64,000 nucleotides of DNA from Cerrena zonata (GCA_038087015.1 JASBNA010000015.1:310001-374000), one strand, 5' to 3'. Numbered from the stretch's first letter, positions 53,600 to 63,781 are shown. Made by a program: numbers and translations. Notes: generated by a model not told the origin, from the sequence alone.

Positions 53600-53745
53600 T
53601 CAGAGAATGGCTCGCGCACTACTTGCCCGTGAAAAAGACCCATGCCTCATCATCACTGGATTGAAAAACCATTTTCGAATCAAGGCTAGTTTTACACCCA
53701 TTTAAGTTAATGAACTTTTTGAAGAAAATCTTTATTCCACGATCC

Positions 53746-54846
53746 ATGTACGCTAATAAAGCTATGTCTTGCGCCTATGGTGAGGTCGGGAGAGCTCCCG
53801 ACCAGGATCATGGCATTGAACCACGGGGCCGATCTCGTTTGGAGTCCAGAAATTGTTGATAAAAAATTAATCAATGTACTAGAATTGCAAATGAAGAATT
53901 GAATACAATCGATTTCATTGATTCTAATTTCAAACCTACAAAGAAAACCAAAAGGGCTCCAGTGGTGTTTCGCACCTACCCCAAGTTGGAATCGGGTAAA
54001 CTTATATTTCAGATTGGATCATCGGATCCAGACTTAGCCGTACAGGCAGCATCAAAAATTATAAATGACGTTGATGGGATAGACTTAAATTGTGGATGTC
54101 CCAAACCATTTTCCACCCATTCTGGTATGGGGGCAGCATTATTAACCAATCCGACTAAATTAGTGGCGATTTTGCAAAATTTAGTGGAGAAAATCGGGAT
54201 ACCCAATAAGAAACCAATTAGTTGTAAGATAAGATTATTGGATGATCAAGATGCAAAGCCAACTCTTGAATTATTGGAGAAATTGGTCACCACTGGTATT
54301 GAAAACATTACCATTCATTGTCGTACTAGAGATATGAGAAATAGAGATCATCCAATACATAATTTCTTACCTGAATTAGTTAACTACATTCAATCAAAGA
54401 ATATAAGTTGTATAATAAACGGAGCATTACAATCCCGTCATGATTTTGAGAATTTGAAAACTAATTTGGGCTTGGCCAATGTTGGTGGGATGATTGCTGA
54501 GTCTGCTGAATCAAATCCTTCAGTATTCAATAAGGAAAATCCATTGACTTGGTCAAAAGTCTTAATCGAATTTATTGAAACTGCAATAAAATTCGATAAT
54601 CATCCAACTAATACAAAATACGTTTTGCTTAATCAGATTCCGGGTAAACTGAAGTATTATAACGAATTTTGCAAATTAAAATCAAATGAGGATTATTATA
54701 AATTAGCTAAACAAATTGAAAATGATGATAAAATTAAATTAAAATATTGCATGAAGGATAAACTTATACCATCAAATGAATATGATTCTCAATTTAAAGA
54801 TTCTGATAAAGAAAATCATATAAATAAAAAAAGAAAATTACAATAA
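53746..54846 (+). CDS. DUS2: tRNA-dihydrouridine synthase 2 (Smm1), two frame changes
   Basis: Dus2/Smm1 reduces uridine 20 in the tRNA D loop using FMN and NADPH. Motifs match the yeast enzyme closely: LAPMVRSGELPTR near the start, HGADLVWSPEIVDKKLI, VFRTYPKLES, the active-site Cys in DLNCGCPKPFSTHSGMGAAL, and NITIHCRTRDMRNRDHP. The frame shifts at the AAA of 53758-53760 and at T 53875; correcting one base each gives 366 aa (S. cerevisiae 384). The ATG at 53746 fits the homologue; an in-frame ATG at 53710 would add a 12-residue basic extension. The CTG at 54649 falls on a Ser of the PGKS motif. Confidence 0.92.
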
Positions 54847-54904
54847 TTTCTTAAACTAATTATTATTATCTATGTACAGTATATAATATTTAGCATTATT
54901 TAAC

Positions 54905-55528
54905 TTATGCTAATAAACGTTTCAATCCACACCAAGCAGCTGCTGCCCCTGTCATTAAAGCAGTAGAATAGGCCATTGGTCTTATACCAGCACTACTTCT
55001 GAATAATGCACCGGCTAATCCACCAGCTAATAAAGAATTTAAATCATCGTGTTTACCTCTAATTGAATCCAAACTTGAATCAACAAGGTTATAAGTTAAT
55101 GCTAAAACACCAGAACTATTCCCTAAAAATGGACCTCTTTTAGTAATATGATTTAATATAGTATTTAATTGTAATCTTGGTGGAGCATTTTTAGGTAAAT
55201 TTTTAACTCCTTCTTGAAATCCATAAGCTCCCCCAATACCTAAACCTAATAAATAAACTGCACCGGTACCATAACATAAGTCATCAGTCCAACTTCTTGA
55301 TGGGATTAACCCTTTGGATCCTTCAATATCATTCAATTGTTCTTCTTCTAAATCTAAATATTCAACTCCTTTATCTAATCCTGCTAATGGATGTAATCTT
55401 TGAGTGTCTAAAACTCCCGGTTGTAAGAAACTTGACACATCGCTAACTTGTGATGGGTCAAACCCTAAGGATTGTTTTAATTCCTGTTGTTTTTGTTCTT
55501 CTGATTTGCCGCCAAATAACCAAGACAT
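54905..55528 (-). CDS. TIM23: Mitochondrial import channel subunit Tim23
   Basis: Tim23 is a core subunit of the presequence translocase in the inner mitochondrial membrane. The 207-aa protein starts at the ATG at 55528 (MSWLFGGKSEEQ), five codons inside the longest frame. The hydrophilic N-terminal ~95 residues face the intermembrane space (HPLAGLDKGVEYLDLEEEQL). The Tim17/22/23 domain with four membrane helices follows: GTGAVYLLGLGIGGAYGFQEG, the conserved RLQLNTILNHITKRGPFLGNSSG region (e.g. LNHITKRGPF) and LLAGGLAGALFRSSAG. Length agrees with yeast Tim23 (222 aa). Intact. Confidence 0.97.
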   Translation of the reverse strand: MSWLFGGKSEEQKQQELKQSLGFDPSQVSDVSSFLQPGVLDTQRLHPLAGLDKGVEYLDLEEEQLNDIEGSKGLIPSRSWTDDLCYGTGAVYLLGLGIGGAYGFQEGVKNLPKNAPPRLQLNTILNHITKRGPFLGNSSGVLALTYNLVDSSLDSIRGKHDDLNSLLAGGLAGALFRSSAGIRPMAYSTALMTGAAAAWCGLKRLLA

Positions 55529-56037
55529 CGTTTCTTTCTTCAATTTATTACTCGTATACTCGTTGTGATTTGCGTGCTTCTATATCGGTGTTTGGGACTC
55601 CTGTATGTATTCGCTAAACTCGAAGCCTGAGCAGGTTGAATATGAAATGCAGGGTATTGGAAAGTGTATGCTAGTTAACTGATAATATGGAGTAAAACCA
55701 ATCCTAAGCTTTGAAAAATTGAAATCTTTTTTCTCTGTCAGAATTTTCAATGATTTTTTTTTTTCGGAATTGCAGTTACCCGCACGTCACGTGACTCGAT
55801 TTCTCTTAGTATAGTGTGAGTCAAAGAGTACCCATCGTCATCTTAGCAGCCGGAAATGACTAGACTGCTCTGTAGTGCTCCGTTGGGGCATTCAAGGTGA
55901 ATCATTAGTGCATACGAAGCATGGGGTTTTCGGGGAGAATAAAAAACCGTTTTGCAGATATGCTGCAAAATTTCAACATACCAAAAATAATACGAAGTAT
56001 AAATGCTTTAACAGCTCCTTCTAAAGCCTTATGACTA
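55529..56037. other. Intergenic, TIM23 upstream region
   Basis: About 510 bases with a T run (55754-55764) and a palindromic GTCACGTGAC (55786-55795), a strong Cbf1-type site between divergent genes. Nothing else identified. Confidence 0.5.
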
Positions 56038-56694
56038 ATGAACTGGCATGATATGATGAACCAAATATACGTTATCGACCACTCTTTTGATACTTCCTTA
56101 CATTTCTACAGCTCCTCCCAGTTAAACTTGCAGAGTAACATGTCAACCCGAGAAAATGAATCATCGAGTTTCGACGCCTTTTCAGTGAAGTCAAATGAAA
56201 CGTATAGCACAGCACCCACTTCATTAGTAGAAACAATTCAGCCAGCTATCCCCACCACCGCTCGTCGTCGGAGCACCTTACCAGTCGATCATAATTCATT
56301 GGAAAATACTCTTGCCTCCATAACGTTTGAACTTGATTCGCTTGCAAATTTACCCAATGTTCCAGCATACATCCCACCACCAAGGCAAATGGTTTTTGCA
56401 TTATACGGAATCACAGACGTGCTACAAAGTGGCTCTGCTCCAACAATGGAAAGCTTTGTCAAAACAAGACCCAACTTGCCACTTGCGAAGACTAATACCA
56501 ATATGTGCAACTACGCTCACCGGTTGCACTTGTATAGACTATACTTGAAAAGACAGCTTGCACTCCAGCAACTACAAAGACAACTGCAAGGAAACACAAG
56601 AGTTGTTTTGAGGCACCACTACAACGAGTCCCTCAGCAGGGCCTTATCCTCCAGAGTCTCTTCCCATACAAGCTTATCTAGAGCAACCATCTAG
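56038..56694 (+). CDS. Uncharacterised 218-aa protein
   Basis: An intact frame between TIM23 and RRP15. A second ATG at 56140 (MSTRENESSSF) would give 184 aa and may be the true start, as the preceding stretch looks untranslated in character. The Ser/Thr-rich N-terminal part contains ARRRSTLP, a good PKA-type site. A more ordered segment follows (FELDSLANLPNVPAYIPPPR). The C-terminal part is basic and Gln/Leu/Arg-rich (LKRQLALQQLQRQL), probably helical. I do not recognise the family. Confidence 0.55.
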   Translation: MNWHDMMNQIYVIDHSFDTSLHFYSSSQLNLQSNMSTRENESSSFDAFSVKSNETYSTAPTSLVETIQPAIPTTARRRSTLPVDHNSLENTLASITFELDSLANLPNVPAYIPPPRQMVFALYGITDVLQSGSAPTMESFVKTRPNLPLAKTNTNMCNYAHRLHLYRLYLKRQLALQQLQRQLQGNTRVVLRHHYNESLSRALSSRVSSHTSLSRATI

Positions 56695-56886
56695 CACTCA
56701 ATACATCACTGGGTCTTTATTAGGTGTAGTCGAAGGATGCGAAAAGACAGACGGAACTGCATATTGCCCACTGTTCTTTTTTTTTTTTTTTTTTTCTTTG
56801 GCCCATCTAATTTTTTTTGATTTTTTCACTTTTAAAGGATGAGGATCTCTTTGCAAGTACAACTAGTAAGACGATAATCACTAGCG

Positions 56887-57651
56887 ATGGGTTCCGCATT
56901 GAAGAAACAAAAGGTGGGCCTGAAAGGTCTGATAAGGATAAGCAAGCCAAGCAAGAGCACCGAAGACAATCGTGCTAGAAAAGCAACTGTTGAGGTGGAA
57001 GGAGATGGCTCATCTAGTGAAGAAGAGGCCGATACTCAAGGTAACCTAGACGATATTGAGTCTGACGACTTGAATGAAGACGATGATGTTGACGTTGAGG
57101 ATATTTCATCTGACGAGGCTTCTAGTGCAGATGAAAGTGAAGGGGAAGATGAAAGTGATGATGAAAGTGATGAAGAAAATATACCCAAATTGAAGAAGAA
57201 AAAGAACTTGGATGATGGATCTGAATCCTTCTCTAATGCATTCAGTGCCATTATCGGCTCTCGTTTGAAAGCTTACGATAGAAACGATCCAATTCTTGCA
57301 AGAAACAAGACCACATTGAAAAAATTAGAGTCAGATAAATTAGAAGCAAAAGCTAAAAAATTGTTATTATCAGAAAGAAAACAGTTACACGATAAACATA
57401 GAGTGAAGAACTTGCTTCCCTCTGCAGACGAACCTGAAAAAGTCCGTGATTTGATTGGGCATGAAAAAAAATTGAAGAAAGTAGCCCAAAGGGGGGTTGT
57501 AAGATTATTCAATGCAGTTTTGTCTACTCAAATCAAAACAAATCAACAAGTTAGTGGTGAAAAAGTTGGCCAAACCCAAAAAGAAGAATTGATGAACGAA
57601 ATATCAAAAGAAAAGTTCCTTGATTTGGTCCAAGCTGCTGGACAAGTTTAG
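56887..57651 (+). CDS. RRP15: 60S ribosome biogenesis protein Rrp15
   Basis: Rrp15 is a nucleolar factor needed for processing of 27S pre-rRNA and early pre-60S assembly. The 254-aa protein has a basic N-terminus, a strongly acidic Ser/Glu/Asp stretch (about residues 38-98) and the conserved Rrp15 domain. The latter includes FSNAFSAIIGSRL, DPILARNKT, the EKKLKKVAQRGVVRLFNAV segment and the C-terminal MNEISKEKFLDLVQ. Length matches yeast Rrp15 (250 aa). Intact. A 22-base T run lies about 85-105 bases upstream in its promoter. Confidence 0.94.
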   Translation: MGSALKKQKVGLKGLIRISKPSKSTEDNRARKATVEVEGDGSSSEEEADTQGNLDDIESDDLNEDDDVDVEDISSDEASSADESEGEDESDDESDEENIPKLKKKKNLDDGSESFSNAFSAIIGSRLKAYDRNDPILARNKTTLKKLESDKLEAKAKKLLLSERKQLHDKHRVKNLLPSADEPEKVRDLIGHEKKLKKVAQRGVVRLFNAVLSTQIKTNQQVSGEKVGQTQKEELMNEISKEKFLDLVQAAGQV

Positions 57652-57962
57652 TATTTGACAAGTTTGAATATTTTGCATTGACCCATGTATATTAGTTAAT
57701 TTAAATATTATTAAAATAAATCTTCAGTACTTACATTTGTAGACAGTAAACGAATTTTTTACTTTTTATTACTGCAAATTACTACTTAGTAACAAGGTAT
57801 ACATGCGGAATATTATTAATGAAAATGAAAAAAATTGCAAATCTCGATGGAAAAAAAAATTGATCAATCTATTGTTTCATTTTTCAATAGTTTAAAACTT
57901 TAAAATTAGTTTCAGCTAATGCTTTTTCTCTATGAAGTCTTCTTTCCACTGCTGCTTAAGGT
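57652..57962. other. Intergenic, RRP15 to MFS gene
   Basis: 311 AT-rich bases. No feature beyond short A and T runs. Confidence 0.5.
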
Positions 57963-59597
57963 ATGACATTCAAGTGGGGGCTGAATCAAAGTCAAAGTCA
58001 AAAAAAGGGAAGTAAGGGTAACAAAACCCCTTCGTTTGAACTTGGTGATTTATCAAGTAAGCAAGCTGACGAAAAGAGAAACCATGTCATATCGATAGCT
58101 GATAAATCTGTCAAGAGACCGCCTGTATTCACAAGACCTTCCAATGATGCAATTTCAATTCTAGACTCAACATACAAAAGTTGCAAGTGATGTTGAAGAT
58201 GCTGTGAAATCTGAACTTCCAGAACAAGAGCCGGTTCCGGATAAAAATTTAATGACTTCAAGAAACCCGTCAATGAACATTTGGAGAATTGTATCTGTTT
58301 GTTTTTGGGCAATTGCAAGTGGATGGTCTGACGCTGGTCCTGGTGCTTTGTTGCCTCACATTGAGCAGTATTATAACATTAATTATACTATAGTCTCAAT
58401 GATTTGGATATCTAATGCTTGTGGGTTCATTACGGTTGCATTTTTAGCCAGTAAAATCCAGCCTTATTTGGGCAAACAGAAATCTTTACTGTTTGGTTGT
58501 TTGCTTTCTAGTATATCGTACGCCATCACTCTGAGTGGCGGTCCCGTATGGACTAGTGGCAGCGTCCTTTTTACATTGGTGGGATTGGTTTGGCAATTGT
58601 GTTAACCCAAGCCAACGTTTTCTTATCTAAATTAGAAAAACAATCCAAATATTTATCGTTTTTCCATGGCTCTTATGGGATTGGTGCAACAATTTCTCCG
58701 CTTGTAGCGACTTCGATGGTAAACGCTGGGATAAAATGGCATTATTTTTACTTGATCAATCTTTCGTTAATGACATTCAATGTTTTAAGTGTTTGGATTG
58801 CATTCAGAGGCGCTGATGAGGATTTGAAACCGTGGGATGACGAAAATTCTTCGGATAACCCTAATGAAGACGATTATTATAATATTAGAACAACAGAAGT
58901 AAATAATACTTCTTCTGACGATTCAGGTGATGAAATCAATTTTGAAACAAGGAAGTCGCCTCCTCATAATAAGGGCCAAATGGCAATGGCTTTGAAACAT
59001 CCAGTCACTTGGTTGATCTCCTTTTGGTTATTGTTTTACCAGGGTGCTGAAGTTTCCATTGGTGGATGGATTGTTACCTTTTTATTGGATTATCGAGGTG
59101 CTGATAATAGCTCAGGTTATGTAGCCTCTGGATTTTGGGGCGGTTTAACCTTGGGTAGGCTATTTGTCACTAGACCTTTACATAAAACCTTAGGTGCAAG
59201 AAGAAGCGTTCTTATAGTATCTACAATTACCATCGCATTGGTTCTATTAACTTGGCTTATCCCCAATGTGATTAGTGCTGGTGTATTCGTGTCTTTAGCT
59301 GGTGTCCTTATAGGACCGAATTATTCTTTGATGGTCACTGCAGTTACGCAAGGTATGCTACCTAGAAAAATTCAAGTTGTAAGTTTGACCATAATGACAG
59401 CTTTCGGCTCAAGCGGTGGCGCCATTTTCCCATTTGTTGTTGGTCTTGTATCAGAGTCCGCTGGGACTTTTGTTATACTACCTATTTTCATTGCATTATA
59501 CACTTTAACCATAGTTATATGGATTATGTTACCAAACGTAGAACGAAGGAAAGCTCATGGTGGGGGAGAATTAACTCTTTGGCAGAGATTTTGGTAA
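57963..59597 (+). CDS. Major facilitator superfamily transporter, two frame changes
   Basis: A polytopic transporter of the fungal MFS group related to S. cerevisiae Bsc6 and S. pombe counterparts; substrate unknown. After a ~100-residue cytosolic N-terminus come helices in two bundles. Motifs include GWSDAGPGALLPHIEQYYNI in helix 1, FFHGSYGIGATISPLVATSM, an acidic loop of ~60 residues between the halves, and FLLDYRGADNSSGYVASGFW with GLTLGRLF. The frame changes at the A run 58176-58179 and the G run 58581-58583; correcting one base each restores a 544-aa protein with normal topology. Probably sequencing errors. Confidence 0.85.
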
Positions 59598-60142
59598 CTT
59601 TGTTCTTTTTGCATTCATAGACTTCGGTACATAAATCAAATATTCATCAACTGATTCTTTATAGCTGTTAATTTTTCTATTAATTTTGTGTAATTTTGTC
59701 AAAAAGTCCAATTTACTGCAAAAATCGAATGAAAATTGCATTGTCTTAGAAATGGAGAGCAGTATGCAATCATTACTGCTGACCAAAATCAGTCGATACT
59801 TTCTAGGTGATCTGTACCAACATTGATTTGCTCTAGCCAGACAGGGCCGTAATATCCTTGTCTTTATGAACTACAGTAAATTTACTCGTTGAAACAGAGA
59901 TATTTGTTGTGCTAACCATAGTTTAATCCGAAAACAATGTAAGATGACCAACCAGTTCAACAGGATCTCCTTCCAATCATGACTAGCTGACTATTTTGAT
60001 CGAGTCAATTTAGGCTGCTAATTTATGTGTGCTTGCGCACATTGATGGAAACGACTAGAAGAAGTTGAGAGAAAAAAAAGTATTGATAAATCAACGCAAT
60101 CACTTCGCTCGAATCTTTGGTTACAGATAGAATTGATCAAGT
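59598..60142. other. Intergenic, MFS gene to SGT1
   Basis: About 545 bases without a recognisable gene or repeat. The last ~150 bases should hold the SGT1 promoter. Confidence 0.5.
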
Positions 60143-61270
60143 ATGGCAGTCGAACAACTAATTGATAAAGGTGATAAGTTTGTTGCGGATAAGGATTTTC
60201 TAAGTGCAATTTCTGCATACACAAGTGCTTTAAAAGAAAACCCAGAAGCTTTTCAAGCTTACTTGAAGAGAAGTGCTGCGTATGTTAAATTTAACAATAA
60301 TGATGCTGCCAAAAGAGACATTTCCGAGGCCTTTACTATAGCTGAAAAGAGAGGTAAGAGAAATGACAAGGCCTCCTGTTATTTCAAGTTAGGGTTAATC
60401 AACTATAAAGAGAAATCATTCAAAGAAGCATATAACAATTTTAAGAAAGCGAAAGAATTTGGTTGCACTGAATCAACTTTAGATATATGGCAAAACAAAA
60501 TCGAGTACGAGATCAAGAAGAATCCTAAGATCCTCGAAGAAGATTCCGAAGACGATGAGATTGATAAGGCTTTGGCTGGCTCGGCCCTGGAATCTGACAA
60601 AAAAGAAACTCCAACTGCATCCACAAATATCGACGTCATTAACAAACAAGCACCACTCAACGTGAAGATCAGAGATGACTGGTACCAGTCGAGTGATTCG
60701 GTGATCATTACTATTTACGCCAAAAATGTCAAAGAAGAAACATTGAACATCGATTTTGATAAAAGATCGGTTTCTGTTCAGTTTCCAAGTGCTACAGGAT
60801 CTGAATACAACTACAACATGGATCCTTTGTTTGATGACATTGACGTGGAAAATTCAAAGTATAAGATATACGGTACCAAACTAGAAATAACCCTTGCAAA
60901 ATCGAAAAAGATTAAATGGTCATCTTTAGAAGCATCAGAGGTGGATCAATCTTTTGTTCCTACTTCTAGCACTTCAAATGAACCCAATGCAGCATTAACC
61001 TATCCTAGTTCGTCGAAGAAGGCCATCAATTGGGATAAATTCAACCTTAAAGATGATGATTCAAAAGATGACGAAGAAGGTGATTTCTTTGCTAAATTAT
61101 ATAAAGATGTTGATGAAGATACAAGGAGAGCCATGATGAAATCTTACGTTGAATCTAATGGTACCGTTCTTACAACCAATTGGTCCGAGGCCAAGGATAA
61201 GAAGTTTGAAACTACTCCTCCAGAAGGTATGCAAGCCAACTCCTGGAATTCTAAACCTTCGAATAAGTAA
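60143..61270 (+). CDS. SGT1: Hsp90 co-chaperone Sgt1
   Basis: Sgt1 links Hsp90 to Skp1 and is needed for kinetochore (CBF3) assembly and SCF ubiquitin ligase function. The 375-aa protein shows all three domains in order. N-terminal TPR repeats span about 1-125 (FLSAISAYTSALKENPEAFQAYLKRSAAY as separate TPR halves). The CS domain, about 175-280, has VKIRDDWYQSSDSVIITIYAK and YKIYGTKLEITLAK. The SGS domain, about 310-375, has INWDKFNL, DEEGDFFAKLYKD, DEDTRRAMMKSYVESNG and the ending of the KFETTPPEGM type. Length matches yeast Sgt1 (395 aa). Intact. Confidence 0.97.
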   Translation: MAVEQLIDKGDKFVADKDFLSAISAYTSALKENPEAFQAYLKRSAAYVKFNNNDAAKRDISEAFTIAEKRGKRNDKASCYFKLGLINYKEKSFKEAYNNFKKAKEFGCTESTLDIWQNKIEYEIKKNPKILEEDSEDDEIDKALAGSALESDKKETPTASTNIDVINKQAPLNVKIRDDWYQSSDSVIITIYAKNVKEETLNIDFDKRSVSVQFPSATGSEYNYNMDPLFDDIDVENSKYKIYGTKLEITLAKSKKIKWSSLEASEVDQSFVPTSSTSNEPNAALTYPSSSKKAINWDKFNLKDDDSKDDEEGDFFAKLYKDVDEDTRRAMMKSYVESNGTVLTTNWSEAKDKKFETTPPEGMQANSWNSKPSNK

Positions 61271-61608
61271 CACTGTTAACCCATTAAAGAAAGCAACTCG
61301 TAGAATTGCAAAAAAAAAAAAAGTAAAGTTGTGCAAACAGATAACGTTTGCTACTTCCATATATAGCCCAATAACGAATAATATCCTCTCTCCAAATTCA
61401 TATATATACATATATATATACATTGTATATTACTCAAATTATAAATTAGTTTATTTGGTGATAAAACCAGTATATTGAACCTTCAGGCTGTTAAGTTACC
61501 TTGTACATTGCAGCTTACCAAATCGAGACATTACACCGGTACACCACCAGAATTCGAGCTATACACTATAAACTAAAGTCTCTTAGTATCAAATGGATTT
61601 GATTAGCA
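61271..61608. other. Intergenic, SGT1 to GLO2
   Basis: 338 bases with a TA-rich repeat (ATATATACATATATATATACAT, about 61401-61423) and an A run (61309-61322). The short upstream ORF of GLO2 lies at its end. Confidence 0.6.
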
Positions 61609-61619
61609 ATGTTCTTTAG
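61593..61619 (+). promoter_or_regulatory. Upstream ORF overlapping the GLO2 start
   Basis: A nine-codon reading frame (ATG at 61593, TAG at 61617) overlaps the first GLO2 ATG at 61609 in another frame. Ribosomes starting here would bypass that ATG and could reinitiate at the in-frame GLO2 ATG at 61672. Confidence 0.5.
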
Positions 61620-62443
61620 AAGCTTAACTACGCAGAGACTACCAAGGTCATTGAAATCGACAACTAGAAACATGCACATTGAGTCAATTCCTATGAGATG
61701 GGGTACTGGTGACAACTACGCTTATTTAGTTGTTGATTCCCCCACCAAGCACGCTTGGATTATCGACCCAGCTACTCCCAAAGACATTTACAAATACTTC
61801 AAAGCAAACAACCCTTCGTTTGAGTTGAAGGCGATTGTTAACACTCATCACCATTATGATCATTCCGACGGTAATGCTGAATTCCATTCGAAGTATCCGG
61901 ACTTGCCAATTATTGCTGGTAAAGACTCACCTTTAGTTTCATATACTCCTTCTCATGAAGAGGTGATTGATTTGGGTGATCACTTATCAATAACTGCTTT
62001 ACATACACCATGCCACACCCAAGATTCTATTTGCTATTATATCAAGGATTCGAAGACTGATGAAAAAGCAGTTATAACTGGGGATACTTTATTCACCAGT
62101 GGTTGTGGTAGATTTTTCGAAGGAACTGGTGATGAAATGGACAAGGCTTTAAACTCAATCTTGGCTAAGCTACCAAGAGATACTCTAGTTTTCCCAGGTC
62201 ATGAATATACAAAATCCAATGTTAAGTTTTCCAAGACCGTTTTAAAGAATAATCCGGCTTTGGAAAAATTAGAAGAATTCGTTAATAATAACGAATTTAC
62301 TACAGGGTAAGTTCACTATCGGTGATGAATTAGAATTCAATCCATTTATGAGAGTTAACGATCCTGAAATTCAAAAAATCACTGGTGTAACTAAATCCGG
62401 TGATATCGTATCACAGTTAAGAGAATTGAAAAATAATATGTAA
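61609..62443 (+). CDS. GLO2: Glyoxalase II, hydroxyacylglutathione hydrolase, one frame change
   Basis: Glyoxalase II hydrolyses S-D-lactoylglutathione, completing methylglyoxal detoxification. The metallo-beta-lactamase fold is clear: the metal site THHHYDHSDG, HTPCHTQDS, TGDTLF and FPGHEYT. A basic, Ser/Arg-rich N-terminus before Met22 looks like a mitochondrial presequence, as in yeast Glo4; starting at Met22 would give a cytosolic form as in Glo2. The frame breaks at the GGG of 62305-62307; removing one G links TTGKFTIGDELEFNP to the ending and gives 277 aa (yeast 274-285). That last part binds glutathione, so the break would matter if real. Confidence 0.93.
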
Positions 62444-62560
62444 GTTTGTAATGTTTCGTGAAATTATTTATTCTAAACACTTATCGATAATAAGTGCAAT
62501 ATATGAGTATTTATTATAATCATCAAATCATCATCTGTAAAAAAAAAAACACTCCCCTAT

Positions 62561-63477
62561 TCAAGCAGTCCGTACGAAATTTGGTAAGTTATTCTCATCA
62601 ATTAAAAGCTCAGGGTTGCCAAATTTCAATAAACTCTAAATCAAACTCAGATTTGCCCATAGGCAAATTTCTCATACTCTTCAAATATACCACTCATACA
62701 CCAACCTTGTAAAATCTTTCTCATTAATCCAACCAAAACACCAATTCTATGTTTCCCTTTATTTGAATGAATGAGGATTGGGAAATTCCGCTTATCAAGC
62801 ATTAACTCTAACGCAGTTGTTAATGATTTCTGAGTGATCTCATGTTGTTCTTGCAGTAAAAATGGTTCTTGTGACGATCCCATTTCTAAATGATGAAAAG
62901 TTATATCAGTAGTCGAAAGCCAATTTTTATATCCCTCCATAATCTCCATTGTTCCATGCTTATCCTTCTTCTTTTTCTCCTTAGACTCATCATTACCTTC
63001 AGATTCTTTGTCATCTTTGCCCTTTTCCTTGTCTTCTTCCTTTTCCCCCTCTTTATCCTTGTTCTTCTTTTTATCTTTCTTGGACTTTTTCTCTAGGCCC
63101 AAGTCCCCCAAGTATATAATCGTTTTGAGTCTTAATTGCTTCAAAAATGGGTAATTTATGGGCATTGGGAAACCTGATCTATAGATGCTTCCTTCAACCA
63201 AAGAAAAGTTCAATGGGGGAACATACTGCGGACGAGGATTTATGGCCTTTAAAACTAGTTGAGGATATTGTCCATTACTATTCAAATCTAGACCTTTATC
63301 TAGTATATTTCCCCTGTACTCACTAACAGTTCGTGATGTGTGGTTCTGGTTTTCATCGTTATTGGTATTCTGATCCCATATCATGGGTAGCAAATTCAAC
63401 TGTGTATTCAGATGAATATCGTGAATATCCTTATGTCCTGTATTGCCCTTTCCATCATCAGCATATGAGTTGATCAT
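62561..63477 (-). CDS. OCA2: Oca2-like pseudophosphatase, two frame changes
   Basis: Oca2 belongs to the Oca/Siw14 group of dual-specificity phosphatase-like proteins linked to inositol pyrophosphate and stress phenotypes. It matches yeast Oca2: YVPPLNFSLV, IYRSGFPMPINYPFLKQL, LKTIIYLGD, FPILIHSNKGKHRIGVLVGL and KILQGWCMSGIFEEYEKFA. The P-loop has Ser where active enzymes have Cys, so catalysis is unlikely. A ~45-residue run of Lys, Asp and Glu (about 130-175) is inserted after the first beta strand. An 80-residue N-terminal extension is absent from S. cerevisiae. Frame changes near 62660 and 62630 hide the end, GKSEFDLEFIE and on to a stop at 62561; corrected length ~304 aa. Confidence 0.87.
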
Positions 63478-63781
63478 GACCGGGAGGTAATGCTAATTCT
63501 TATGCTAAGTCTTATGCTAAGTCTTATTCTAAGTCTTATACTGAAAATACTTTATGGACAAACTCATATAATAACTTTTTTTTTTGCGCAGTTAGTTTTG
63601 TGCTTTATTGTCTAGATTTGATTAACTTGGGTCTGGGTTTTTAGCAACATTTATACTTTGACTATGATATTGGTTGAAGGTGATACAGTAAGATTATAAG
63701 CCTTATGTATATTAATCACAAACTTTTAAATATATTACACTAAGATTTACAGAAGAAAAAAATGATAGAAACATTAAAACA
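63478..63781. other. Intergenic with a 12-bp tandem repeat upstream of OCA2
   Basis: Four tandem copies of TGCTAAGTCTTA-like units occupy 63491-63538, immediately before the OCA2 start. The remainder is AT-rich with no feature. Confidence 0.7.

Larger units (their letters stand above)
52534..53709. other. Intergenic, SWIRM gene to DUS2
   Basis: About 1.2 kb divergent region. Long T runs (52669-52695, 52711-52732) lie near the SWIRM gene promoter. A CACGTG site is at 53394-53399. A hairpin-rich block (53469-53599) is listed separately. Open frames here lack family features. Confidence 0.55.

Noticed and set aside
53590..53670. C/D box snoRNA on the minus strand (GTGATGA ... CTGA)
   Set aside because: Boxes are present by sequence, but no terminal stem pairs outside them and no second box pair is clear.
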